NCBI GenBank assembly: GCA_947650285.1
Contig: CANTFL010001342.1
Span: 372,001-436,000 of the forward strand
Direction: 5' to 3'
Source of the DNA: Hyaloperonospora brassicae
Lineage: Eukaryota > Oomycota > Peronosporomycetes > Peronosporales > Peronosporaceae
Length of the DNA stretch: 64,000 nt
A program made the translations under genes and the position numbers. Below, one piece after another: positions 45,731 through 57,056 of this stretch. Under the pieces are notes generated by a model. It was given only the letters and a program-made list of their open reading frames with translations, was not told the DNA's origin and did no database searches. Position 1 is the first letter of the stretch, and each line of letters begins with the position of its first letter.

Positions 45731-46837
45731 GCAGCTTACCATAGTATGCATCGACGGGTAAGAGTCTGTGGGTGGAAGCGAATAGAGCGGCATATCTATT
45801 CAGACATACTTCGCGTATCGTGTGCTTGTGGCAGCATGAGCATACTCTGCAGCTTCTCGCCCTTTATCGACTACCATCGCAGTTTCCTTCACACTTACGC
45901 TTTCTCAGCACCAGTTTGCTCCAACCTTCGCGTTGCTGGGTGCGCTATTTTGGAAACACAGCTTATCCTCCCACTCGTTCCCGTCGAGTCTTCAGCTTCG
46001 ACATGACTTGATCAGGCATGCTTGCTACGCAGCTAGACGAAACGCCTGTTTTGTTGTAAATTGCACGCATGAAGCTGTACGTTCGCGAGATACTGCATCA
46101 TGAGCGAGCTAATTGTCTACCTCCATTCGTTCATCACAAATTATCTGTGAAGGAAGAGCTTTGTACTCCCGGGATCGCGTTGTTCCAATCTCATCCAGCG
46201 TCCACCTTTTTGCAATGATTCCCATCATCTGAAAATTCTGCACTTTGTGTGACATATTCGAAAAATGTAGCCATACAAGAGGCTTTCGCTACCGGTGAGG
46301 TGGACAAACTTGGAAGACAATTGAGTGCATGCTCGGTTGACGTGGTGGATATACTGCTGAGATTGCAATGGAGAAATGACAAACTTTGGCGCAAACGTCA
46401 GTTGTTGATGGAAAACCTTGGTGCACATGGGGCTTATACTGAAAGCGCCACGTTTGGTGTCACACCGCTATTTGCCCATGCGCGACGCCGGCATGGATTC
46501 TGAGGCGTAGCTGACTTTCTGGTGCTCTCGTTCATGCGAATGTTGGCATAGAAGGTTATCGCAACAGTCACGCGTCGGTTTGTCTCTCTCTCTGACCACG
46601 TACAGACAAATGCGACGAGAGAGAAAACGTTTCGAGATCACTAGCCTAGCGGTCTCTTGCTACGACTGTTTCCTGTGCTGTATCTGGAACAGGGCTACGC
46701 GTCAGCGAACGGCTATTATTGTGTGCAAGGGGCGTGTCTAGCAAAGGTAGATGACGTGGAATGTACTCTGTGACGAGTCGGAACAGTGCAATCGGACCAA
46801 TAATATGGAGGTGGCGATGACGATACAAGTTTGTGTT
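45731..46837 (+). other. Downstream flank of gene B, shared with copy A
   Basis: Matches 18236-19351 up to the first base of the LTR of element V. The ORF at 46249-46503 is the counterpart of 18750-19007. It keeps its C-terminal 78 codons but has a different start. Function unknown. Confidence 0.5.
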
Positions 46838-47332
46838 TGTGACGGGTTGAGCCCGTTACATGAAAATTGATACGAATGCATCAATTTTTGAATATCATTC
46901 ATTCAGATAGAATTCAATCAATATTACTCGAAAAGAGGCCATGTTAGAAGAATATAACCCCGACGGTAATGTTGGCAGAACATTACCCCCGACGGTAACA
47001 TTCGTGGTTGCTTCACTTCTTGGTTGATGTACACGGTACATCAACCAAATTAACCACCAATCGCTGCTGGACGCGCGCAATGGGTAGTGATCAAGAAACC
47101 CATATAGGAGATTGTAGTATAGTATAGTTATATTAAGACAAAGATGGTTTAATATAGAAACTCAACTATATTAAATACAGTTCTACTTTTTACCGTAGAC
47201 AGAGCTTGCTAGTGCTGTTTGCTATCCTCGCGCTTCCTCACTCCATGTGTACGTGAAGTCGGGAGTACGCAGCCTTGTGTTATATCGAAGCAAGGTCTTA
47301 CCAGTTATCTAGTAAGATCGTGCCCCGTTACA
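46838..47332 (+). repeat. 5' LTR of element V (495 bp), mosaic
   Basis: The first 50 bp and the last 130 or so agree with the 5' LTR of element IV. The middle (about 46890-47190) agrees with this element's own 3' LTR instead, for example ATATAGAAACTCAACTATAT in V against ATCGATGCATAACTATAT in IV. This pattern fits gene conversion between the LTRs of one element. Confidence 0.85.
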
Positions 47333-47334
47333 TT

Positions 47335-47346
47335 TGGTAGCACTTT
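47335..47346 (+). other. Primer-binding site of element V
   Basis: TGGTAGCACTTT, 2 bp after the 5' LTR, is initiator Met-tRNA type. Confidence 0.7.
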
Positions 47347-47382
47347 GTTGTCCGTCCAACGACCACAATCATCTCATTCAAC

Positions 47383-48534
47383 ATGAACATGTTGGATGAA
47401 GAGGAAAGCGTTCACGCCACTCGTGAAAGCTATAACCATATGATGACATCGAATGGAGTGCGGTAGGACGTATGAGTTCTACCGTGGGCGAAACCGCAAT
47501 TAGCGCCATGTTAAAGTCTTTTGACAGAGACCAACAACATGCCACTATAGCCAGGTTCATTAAAAATGAGCTTGTCGCCGAAAGAGAAAAGGTGACCTTG
47601 CTTCATCAGCAAGGCTCTCAACAGGCCGAGCAGTTGAGAGAACTTGGTGCTCAACAGACAGAGCTGTTGAGAAAGCAGCTATTCAATACTGCTGTGGATA
47701 GGATGACACACGCGTCGTCCCGAAATCTTGAAGGTTGATATCTCCAAGTACACAGGAGTCGAGGAAGACTCCCTATTACTATGGTTCGTCGAACCAGACA
47801 GAGCCATAAAGGCACGTCGTATCGACGATGAGCAAATGACACTCACATTTGCTCAAAATCACTAGGCGGGACGTGACAAGACTTGGACCTTAGGGCTGAA
47901 GATGAGCGACCCATACGTCTTTGAGTCGCTGATATCCTTTAAGACCCGGCTCAGACAAACGTTTGAGCCTCCACGGGCTGAGTTCAGGGCTCGTTCAGAG
48001 CTCCTGAAACTCAAGCAGGGTAAGCGTGATGTGCACGCTTACGCACAACATATACGACTCCTAGCGAGTAGTATAACTGCCAACCCAGTTCATGAACACA
48101 CGTTGATTACGGTGTTCATGCAAGGGCTCGCAGAAGGGCCCGTCAGGAGCCACCTGTTCCGCCTTGAGCTGAATACGCTTGAAGAAGCGATATCAGCCGC
48201 GGAACAGGAAGACTTTAGCATGAGACAGGCTCATGCTAGCTCAAACTCTTACCGTCCACCGAGACGACAAGAGACCGGAGGTCCAGAACCAATGGACCTC
48301 TGCTATGTTGAGAGCGAGAGACCTCGCTCTACAAACAACAAGCGATTGCAGAGGTGCAATCGCTGTCAGAAGTTAGGGCACTACGCATACGAGTGTAGTT
48401 CTCCACGCCCAGTACCAAACAGTACTGAGCGAATTGGACGACCTTTTGCCAGAAAGGGCAATGGGCGTGGGTCCAGCGCTGTTGCGAAGCCGCAACAGCG
48501 AGACGGACCATCAAAAAATGGTCGGGGTCAGTAG
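47383..48534 (+). pseudogene. gag remnant of element V
   Basis: Starts like element III gag, but a TAG near 47465, a frameshift near 47735 and a TAG near 47863 break the first half. The second half is open (47902-48534) and contains the capsid-like region, the perfect CCHC knuckle CNRCQKLGHYAYEC and the full basic C-terminus (KNGRGQ) that element III lacks. Confidence 0.82.
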
Positions 48535-51500
48535 GGGCGGAGCGCCCTGCTGATCCAGCAACCTCAAGAGAATTTGCAAATCTCTTGACGAAAGTTGCTC
48601 CAGATACACAATCATTGTGTGTCTCTGCACCTGGTGATGACGTTTCGCTCATCACCTTGAAGTTTGAAGCGACAAATGATTTGTCGCTTCGTGCCCTAGT
48701 AGACTGTGGGGCGTCGAACAACTTTGTTCGACGTCAGTCAATAGAGGGTCGTTGGCTCAAGTTCGTTGAGCGCGACATTCCCCTCACAAGGATGACGGTG
48801 CGCCTTGCAACAGGCGCATCGATAACCGTTGAGAAACGTGTAGTAGGAATCCACTACACGTTAGAGGGCGAACAGTACGATGATGACTTCATCGTACTAG
48901 ATCTGGATGACAAATTTGATGTCATCCTGGGATTACCTTGGCTCAGAAAGTACGAGCCAAGGGTGAGCTGGCAGCATCGATCCGTGAAGATGCCTGCTGC
49001 TTGTTCATCAGATGGCCATCTGATGAACACCTTGGAGCGTCCACAAGCGTGTGGATGTTCTGCGAGTGAGTGCGATGGCCTCACTTGCGGTACGGTCGTT
49101 AGCACGACTTGACGAGACCTCAGTGTAGCTGATTAATACACTGTGGAGCAAGCTCTCCGCGGCTGTATAGAAGTACAGGCTGCGCCGAAGGTCCACCACT
49201 CGAATAAGTCGAGTGGACCGGGACATGGATGCATGCCTAGCGGGCAGCATCTTAGACATAAGAAACCTGTTGCCTCCAAAGAGCAACATGGAAATCCTAG
49301 GTCGACTGGAAATTCGACCGTAGAGGATCGGTGCCTGACTGTGGTTGCACAGCCACAGTCAGAAGACGTCGAGGTAATAAGTCTCCACGTACTTGAGGAA
49401 TTCCTTCCTCAAGAGTCACTTGCTGAAGGATGAGGCCTTCAGCAACCTGTGGAAAGAAGTTCCCAGGAAGTAACCGAGACGTTGAACGTCTTGGTTAATG
49501 ACGGATCAAGCGTAGGCGCTTATACGCTTGATCTGATTGTGCCTCCGAAGTTGACTTCGGAGATAACTCAGTTGCCAACGCTAGAACCGAAACGGTTCTT
49601 GCGTGATCTGAGTAGTGGCAAAGCCAAGCAGATCTGCATACTCGTCACAGAGGATGAGTATGTGGCCAATATTCGGTCGGCAACAGTATTTGCTGAGAAC
49701 GAACGGGTTCTCAGCAGCTCATCGATGGACGAAAGTGTACTCGATGAGAAGACTCGGATTGAGCGATACGCGTCTCAATCCTGGGAGTCACTTCAGGCAA
49801 ATCCTTTGTATAAGGATTTGATCAAATTCAAGGATGTGTTCCCTGAATACGTACATTGCGAGTTGCCTAAGGACAAAGGCACTCGACACGAGATCGAGCT
49901 CGAACCGGGCTCGAAGTACTGTGTCATGAAGCAGTGGCCACTGCCTCGTGAACAAGTACTAGCGATCGACAAGCTCTTTGCCGATCGCTTAGCAGCGGGC
50001 CATGTGAGGGAATCAACATCCACTCACAGATCTCCGACCTTCTGTGTGCGAAAGGCCACAGTAAGATGTAGGATAGTGCACGCATTCAACAAATTGAATG
50101 CTGCAACGGTACCGGTTCAGACGCCGATACCGAGGAAGGACGTAATCATAGATGGTGTGTCTAAGAGTACCATCTTTTCGTTCATGGATCTGATGGATGG
50201 CTTCTAGCAGATCCTCATGCGTGAACGAGACATCGCGTCCACAGCAGTGAGCACTCCCAGCGGTATGCTGCGGGAGTGGCTAGTGATGCCACAGGGGCTG
50301 AGCAACGCCCCTGCAACATTCAACAGATGTGTTACAAATCTGTTGAGACCGGTGCGACATTTCGCGCCGAGTAACTTCGACGATGTGTTCGTCCATAGCC
50401 GGGCTATGGACGTAAAGACGGACGCGGAAGTTTATAGAACACAAGTTCGTCAGGTTCTTCAACTTATGCGCAAGCATAAGTTGTAAGCCAACCTCAAGAT
50501 GTGTATATTCGCGGCTAGCGAAATACCACTTCTTCGGCGCATCGTGGGTAAACACGGCGTACGCCCTGATCCCGAAAAGATCAGGGCGATCACCGTCTGG
50601 CCCGTGCCAGTCAATGTCAGGGGACTTCGTAAGTTTCTTGCGGTAGCGGCGTACTTGCACCAGTATTCGCGCAACTACGCCGAGATGACCGTGCGTCTTT
50701 CTTGTTCACTCAAGATATAAGAAGTGGTCATACAGCGCTGTCTGTCTGCGTTACTTTGAAGGTATCAAGCATAGTCTTGATGCACCATACTGGCGATTGC
50801 AGATCAGGACCGACCATTCCATGTGATCTGTGACGCCAGCGATTTCGTGATCGGCTGCGCGTTGATGCAATATGACACAGACGGAGCATAGCGCGTCATC
50901 TGCTACCAGTAGCGTCAGCTTCAAGAAGCTGAGATAATTACCCAGTGCATGACAAGGATCCCCTTGCCATGAAATGTGCGCGGCTGATTTTCGTGTCCAT
51001 AGACCGTTCGTTGTGTATATGGACCATGAGTCATTACACACAACCGTAAACAGCCCCCACCTCTCGCAACGAATGGAGAGGTGGCTGTCGTTCTTTGCGG
51101 AGTACAACTTCTCCGTAGAATACAAGCCAGGAAGACTTAACGCCGTCGCTGATGATCTATTGCGCCGACCCGATTGCGATCCGTGCGCGCAATGCAACAG
51201 TGAGTATAAGCCCACAGTTGCGACACTTACAGTCAGTTTCCCGTTGTCAACGTTACTTGACGACGTAAGGAAGGTCTACGCGTAAGATAAGATCTTTTGC
51301 GCTTGATGTATCATCTGGTAGATCCAAATCGTAAATCGTTGAAAGATTTATCGACTTTGTACCGATCCTCATCAGATCGATACACGACACGCGACTGTTT
51401 GCTGTACTACACATCCATTTACGGCGACGCTAGTCGTGGCGTCATCCTTGATCGTGACAACTTGCGCATCATATATGTGTGTCACCCTGCCCTAATAGGT

Positions 51501-53385
51501 TGACATCGTTGTAAAGAAAAGACTTACCTTACGGTAAGTCGTGACTTTTACCTGCCCCGCCAGTATCAGTTTGTGCGCAAGTGCATTCGTGCTTGCGAGT
51601 TTTGTCAACAGGTGAAGCCTTTTCCTTCTTCCCGTGCAACATTACAGCCTATATCTATCTTGGTATAGTGCTGCTAGTCCTTTTCCATGGACTTCGTATC
51701 CAATTCATTCGAAGACGACCACAAGAACGATGGTATTCTTGTGCTCGTTGACCATTTAGCAAGATGGTTCATCGTGCTGCGGTGCCCGAGTCGATCACGG
51801 CACAGGGCTGTGCTCGTGTCTTTATCGGCACGATATTTCGACTCCACAGATTACCCCGTGAACTCATGTCAGACCTTGATCCCCGGTTCACGACATTGTT
51901 TTGGCATTCCGTGTTCCGATCGCTCGGAACGCAGTTAAAGTTGTCACCATCTGACCATCCCGAAACAGATGGTCAGACCGAACGTGCCAATCGTGTCCTC
52001 GAAGAGATCCTTCGAGGATACGTTCACTCGTTCTGGAGTTGGATAGAATTCCTACCTCTGGTGGAATTAGTCATCTATACTTCGGTTCATGCCTCGACAC
52101 AGCATACAGCGTTCTTCGTGAATGGCTTACGCCATCCACTTCTGCTCACCCTGTTAGGATGTGACTCTTGGATAAAAGGAGGAGGGACTCGCTCGAATAT
52201 AAACTGTTTTGGATCTTTCTCATCATTTGTCGACGCTAACGTCATCACGTATGATACCGATGTAGATCAAGTCGACATCGAATAAGACGACCATCTCAAT
52301 AATAGCGATGACGCTATTATCGAATCAGATGATGATGTCTATGCTAATAGCTTTAGCATCGCCAAAGATTATCTCAGCGAGGATGGTGACACTGTCGCTG
52401 ATGAACAGAAAGAGGAAAGGACTCTTTCTACAGTTACCACAAGGCGAACTGAACAAAACAATGTCTCGTCAGCAGAAAGATTTCTGCTGGCTTGAAAAGC
52501 AGTGGGCCTTTAGTGCAGGACTCCGTTGCTCACGCCGCAGACAGGAAGAAGCGGAATTCTGACAAGAATGGAAGAGCAAATGTACATTCATTTGTCGAAG
52601 GCGACTTATTCCTACTATCTACGGTAAACTTACCTATAAATGTAGTAATTAACGTGAGCAGCAGCAAACTAATGCCCAAGTACATCGGACCCTTTCGTGT
52701 GCTGCGCCGACAAGGCATCGCAGACACGATCAAGCTGCCGCCTAGGATGCTCATTCATCCCACGTTTTACGTGGAGCGTCTCCGCCCGTACTGCCAGTAC
52801 GAGTTCTCTTCCGACGATGAAGATAGACCCCAAATTATAGAACCTCCATTATGTTCTTGCGCTCGCGCTCCGGGCGTTCAGTCTGGACGCGGAGTGAGGA
52901 GATATATCCAGGCAGTTCGGAGATATCTATGCGAGCTGTCCCCAGATCTTCGAGTAGAGAGCGGACATCACGCTCAGCCTGACGTTAGGCGAGGGTTTAA
53001 TCGGCACGATCCTTCTCCCGATCAGCCTTCCGATCCTTGCGGTGTTGCCGCACGGAATCTATCATAGCGTAGCGCCTGTCACGCTCGCGCTCCAAATCCT
53101 CGCGCAATTGATCAATTGCGCGATCCATCTCGTATTGATCGATATGGTAAGGCAAACGACTTGGAGAAGGGTTTTCCTCTTCCTCCACATCCTTTGGTGG
53201 ACTCAAACGGTGGTCAACGCTTCCTTGTGGAGCGTATCTAGACTCACCGTGACAATTCGGGATCAAGGACGAGTTACCTTGTCCAGTGTCGGGGGTATCC
53301 ACTGTTATGGAATAGCTGGGAGCCCCGCTCTCAGCTGATGACGGACATGCACGATCTCGTCGAGCAGTACGATGAGACCCACCTT
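48535..53385 (+). pseudogene. pol remnant of element V
   Basis: Protease at 48585-49112 with VDCGASNNF and VILGLPWLRKYEP. RT at 49850-50730, with a stop inside DGF*QI near 50205 and the active-site box NFDDVFVHS near 50375. RNase H is heavily broken (50780-51250). Integrase core at 51690-52130: the usual Glu of VEFAINN reads VELVIYT, and DLDPRF replaces DRDPRF. The region after integrase (52145-52285) keeps the frame that is shifted in I, III and IV. GPY/F at about 52680-52790. The chromodomain at about 53185-53385 has SYLVQCRGYP and a TAG shared with I and IV. Confidence 0.86.
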
Positions 53386-54543
53386 TTGAAGTAATACCAT
53401 CGTCAAACGAACTATCGGCGCGTTCGTAGGGGGATTGTAAAGTATTAATCCCTTCGTACCTCTCGGAATAAATGCGTGCCCTCCAGAACGGCTGATTATG
53501 GAGGAAAGCCTCTCTAGGGACGCGAATAGAGTTGTCAACACAACTCTGACATTTCTCTCCCCACGAAGACAAGGTAACCCTGCTTCCCGAGACAGCCGGT
53601 GCAATCTAAACCGAGCACCGGTTGGCGACTTCTCCTCAAGCTATTGCGAGCAGCAATAAGTTTGTCCAGCCAAATGTCACGGCTAGCATTTTCAATTTTG
53701 CCGATAAATGAGTTACACGCCTGCACCAACGAAACTTCGTCTCGGTTGCGGTTGCAGTGGTACCATCGATGTCTTTTTCAGACATCGATGTAATACTCAT
53801 ACTCAGTGCGATAATTCGTCGCACCGACATCAATACCATGGAGTCTTGGCGAATCGAAGAGTGTGATCCTATAATTCCCAGTTGTGTAACCATACCACTT
53901 CCGCCGATTGCGTTGAACATGCATCCATGTTTTGTTCTCAGGAGCAGATCGTAACAAGTTACGATCTTGCTCTTGTTGCGCAGTTCCGACATAAATGATG
54001 ACACTGCGATCGCCGCAATCACTGGTATTGCAACGGCTTGAATGACTCCGTGAAGATTCATCGATATTATCACGATGACCTTGTCCTCCTGTTGCGCAAT
54101 CGCATCATTGGAAGACGGGTGGAATCTTTTCTATCCCCGCGGCGAGTACTCAAAATCGTCGGATAATCCGAACATTTCATGGCGGAGAGTCTTGTCGAGA
54201 CTACCACGAGGCTTAACAGCCGTCGTTTCCATACCCACAGCTTCACTACCGGGATTTGTGGACGAATTCGAGTCGGACGGGGGGTCCGACTCGCCCAAAT
54301 AGATCACATCTATGTCGGGGCGACTTCCATATGATAACCATCTGCAGCTGAAGCTGCGGATGACGAAGCTGCACGTGGATGACCACGTGCACCTGTAACA
54401 TTGGGTGTTGCAGGCTGCTTATCAGCAGCAGGCGCCTCATCGCCTTCTGCCGAGTCTTCATTTGCTTGTTATGAGGCTGCACGCATTCATTCAGCCACTC
54501 CAGAGGCGGCCTTCTTCACGAAGCGCATGGAAGAACTCGTCAT
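52997..54543 (-). pseudogene. Antisense accessory ORF remnant of element V
   Basis: The 3' part (53572-52997, 191 codons) is open and matches the element III product: a Cys cluster CQSC followed by VDNS, then a Ser/Arg-rich stretch, then the charged coiled-coil start (YEMDRAIDQLREDLERERDRR). It ends about 75 residues earlier than in III. The central aromatic domain and the N-terminus are in other frames up to the probable start near 54543. It lies opposite the chromodomain. Confidence 0.65.
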
Positions 54544-54664
54544 GCGCTGAGAACCTAGATCAAGTTGGTCAGAACCAACAAGTGCTCCCTTTCCCACAGA
54601 GTGACTCAACGGTGTTCACTCTGTCACCAATCAATTAAATCACTCACAAGAGTAAATGATGGTT

Positions 54665-54677
54665 AAGGGGGGGGTAA
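54665..54677 (+). other. Polypurine tract of element V
   Basis: AAGGGGGGGGTAA directly before the 3' LTR. Confidence 0.75.
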
Positions 54678-55169
54678 TGTAACGGGATGGGCCCGCTACA
54701 TAAAAATTGATACGAATGCATCAATTTTTGAATATCATTCATTCAGATAGAATTCAATCAATATTACTCGAAAAGAGGCCATGTTAGCAGAATATAACCC
54801 CGACGGTAATGTTGGCAGAACATTACCCCCGACGGTAACATTCGTGGTTGCTTCACTTCTTGGTTGATGTACACGGTACATCAACCAAATTAACCACCAA
54901 TGCTGCTGGACGCGCGCAATGGGTAGTGATCAAGAAACCCACATAGGAGATTGTAGTATAGTATAGTTATATTAAGACAAAGATGGTTTAATATAGAAAC
55001 TCAACTATATTAAATACAGTTCTACTTTTTCCCGTAGACAGAGCTTGCGAGTTCTAGTTGCTTTGATTGCGCTTCCTCGCCACGTGTACGTGACGTCGGG
55101 AGCACGCAGCCTTGTGTTATATCGAAACAAGGTCTTACCAGTCATCTGACAAGAGCGTGCCCAGTTACA
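54678..55169 (+). repeat. 3' LTR of element V (492 bp)
   Basis: Starts TGTAACGGGATGGGCCCG and ends GCCCAGTTACA. Flanked on the right by GTTTT. It is the likely donor of the converted tract in the 5' LTR. Confidence 0.88.
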
Positions 55170-56515
55170 GTTTTGATCAATGAACTTGGACCTAGCTTTT
55201 GTCGATGTGGGATGACTACCGATAGGATTTAGTAGCCAGAAATGGATCATTCGGAATCACGTTTCCCACGTTTTGCGTCAGGTGCAACAACACAACTTTT
55301 CTGCAAAATGCGGCGCAGTGGTGTCGAAACGGCGAATGTGTTATATACATCGGCTTCTGGGTCATTACTGAAGGCACGCTGGGGCGGACTGGCCGGTCGC
55401 ACTTCGCAATGGTCAACAGGGGTCAGCAACTCGAGTCGCAATTAGTATCAAAGTCCGTGTCACGGTTCTGGAAGCCACATCGTTACTAGTCATGCTGTCC
55501 CTAAAGGTGGTATTCGAGCTTCCTCAATGAGGTAAGTACAAGACTCCTCTCAAAGCAGTCTACGGCTCCGTTTGACGTCGTCGAAAAACTGTAAGCAGTG
55601 ATCCACTTGCGAATTTGACCGGGATCGTTCGACACCGTCTGAATTCTGTCGCATCCGTGATGAATGATGCAAGGTGCATTAACACTATCCCTTGATCCTT
55701 GTAACCTCATTTCGAGTTTAGCACAACGATTGCATGGTCAAAGCACCCCTTTTCGTTCCACTCGACTACGTATATTTATGTGGACGTTGAGCTCAGATGA
55801 TCGACTGGTCAAGAGGCCGACCGTCGCTTGACCTATAAACACAGGTCTGCATGAGCGTTTGTTTATCACGATACATCCATGATACGAAGTAGCCAACTTG
55901 GCTGGTACAGAATTGAGTCAATAGTGTCCTTGCTGACATAGTCGAATCTGTAGACAACACGCTTAGCGAGTGACACAGCTTACAGCATGTGATCTGCCGA
56001 AGGCTTGATATTGCAGCACGTTGTTGATGCTCTAGATTCGTGACCGCCGTGTGCCACTGACCCGGGTTATTTGTTTTTCATGACTTGCCAAACGAGCGTG
56101 TTACTTGTAGACCTTTGACGTACTGCCGCCTATTCAAGAAACAAAACGTACCGCCTGTTGGGCGAACGCCTGTAAAAATCCTAAATAGGTTGCGCGAGTG
56201 CAACATCATTCATCGCTTGGCAGAAGCCTACCCCGCATCACATTTTCATACTTCCTACCGTCTGTTTTTGGTTTTAGTGTGCAGTGGAGAGCGATGCGGA
56301 ATCCACTCAGAGTGGGTGCTGCCAAACTCGGCTTCGCTACAGCGCAACAAGCTGTCATGAAAAGCTCAATTCGTTGTAATTTGAAAGTAACCGATCGCTG
56401 TTTTGAAAACCCTTGCAGCACATTATGCAAAAGATGTATTTGAAACGCTCTAAAAGCAAAACCTTTGCTGCATTAAGCCCACGATGACGTTCGCTGGCCT
56501 ATCCCGGACCCCTAG
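55170..56515. other. Unassigned region right of element V
   Basis: Single-copy within the window. Short ORFs on both strands (for example 55501-55710 minus and 56085-56360 plus) have no domain I can recognise. The sequence may include old, unrecognisable transposon. No gene is supported. Confidence 0.4.
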
Positions 56516-56989
56516 TCATATATTTGTACTCATCCGTTGGCTTCCCCTGCGTTGCCGTCCATTGCTGACGTATGCTGCATACCCCTCAGCGAGATTCGCA
56601 TACGTCTCGCGCAGATCTCTGCTCTGAATCTCCTCCAGACCACGAGTGACTTGTTCGACAGTGTATCCGTCCTCGTACCATTGTTTGTAAAACTTCGTCA
56701 TTGTCTCCGGGTTGGCCAGCGAGTCCTTAAGCCTGTCTTCGATGAAAGTTTTCTTGTGCGTGTTGCTGCTGGGGAAGTAGACGGCTGTGTTGTCCTCGTT
56801 GATAGTGAGAGCACCACGGAGCGTTCGTGTGGCATTGGCCCCGGCGATTCGACGGTCGATCAGGTGGACTTGGTCCTGCGAAGCCAGCGTCCAGAGCGCG
56901 ACATCATTCGTGGGTACAGCGGCCGAAATGGAGCCGTTGTTTGCAGCAAGAGCGGTTGCAGCCATGGCAAGCACGTAGTGTAGGTGCAT
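56516..56989 (-). CDS. RxLR-like secreted effector (157 aa)
   Basis: Complete ORF. Residues 1-16 are a hydrophobic signal peptide (M-H-L-H-Y-V-L-A-M-A-A-T-A-L-A-A), with cleavage expected within residues 16-23. RTLR at residues 55-58 fits the RxLR translocation motif in position and form. No EER follows, although an acidic EDR lies at 84-86. The C-terminal part (about 97-142) has the W-motif pattern FYKQWYEDGYTVEQV followed by helices rich in Leu and Tyr, as in WY-domain effectors, and is about one module long. Family knowledge: such proteins are secreted from haustoria and act inside plant cells. The host target cannot be told. The stop is TGA at 56516-56518. The gene is isolated, about 1.3 kb from element V, in gene-poor sequence. 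Confidence 0.85.
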   Translation of the reverse strand: MHLHYVLAMAATALAANNGSISAAVPTNDVALWTLASQDQVHLIDRRIAGANATRTLRGALTINEDNTAVYFPSSNTHKKTFIEDRLKDSLANPETMTKFYKQWYEDGYTVEQVTRGLEEIQSRDLRETYANLAEGYAAYVSNGRQRRGSQRMSTNI

Positions 56990-57040
56990 AACCGACTGAG
57001 ACCAAGTATTGAACAGTAACGTTGGTTATCTATGCCGCTC

Positions 57041-57056
57041 GAATATTGCTGAATGA
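57041..57056 (-). promoter_or_regulatory. Putative initiator of the RxLR-like gene
   Basis: Minus-strand TCATTCAGCAATATTC, about 55-65 bp upstream of the ATG, matches 12 of 14 positions of the oomycete initiator consensus YCAYTYYNNNWTTT. Confidence 0.5.

Larger units (their letters stand above)
37395..46837. repeat. Segmental duplication, copy B (counterpart of 13847-19351)
   Basis: From GTGCGAG at 37395 to the LTR of element V, this matches 13847-19351 except for two extra pieces: the solo LTR at 38357-38750 and the 3.5-kb segment at 39727-43266. The divergence is low throughout. Both copies carry one intact 727-codon gene. Confidence 0.9.
46838..55169 (+). mobile_element. Ty3/Gypsy element V, full length, decayed
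   Basis: Complete LTR-to-LTR element of the I/III/IV family. The left flank GTGTT and right flank GTTTT form a near-perfect 5-bp target duplication, so V is a simple insertion. Its right flank opens into sequence not repeated elsewhere in the window. It has the same integration point as the left end of element IV, which places the insertion before the segmental duplication. From about 47930 to 49100 its gag and protease follow element III more closely than element IV. Confidence 0.9.
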
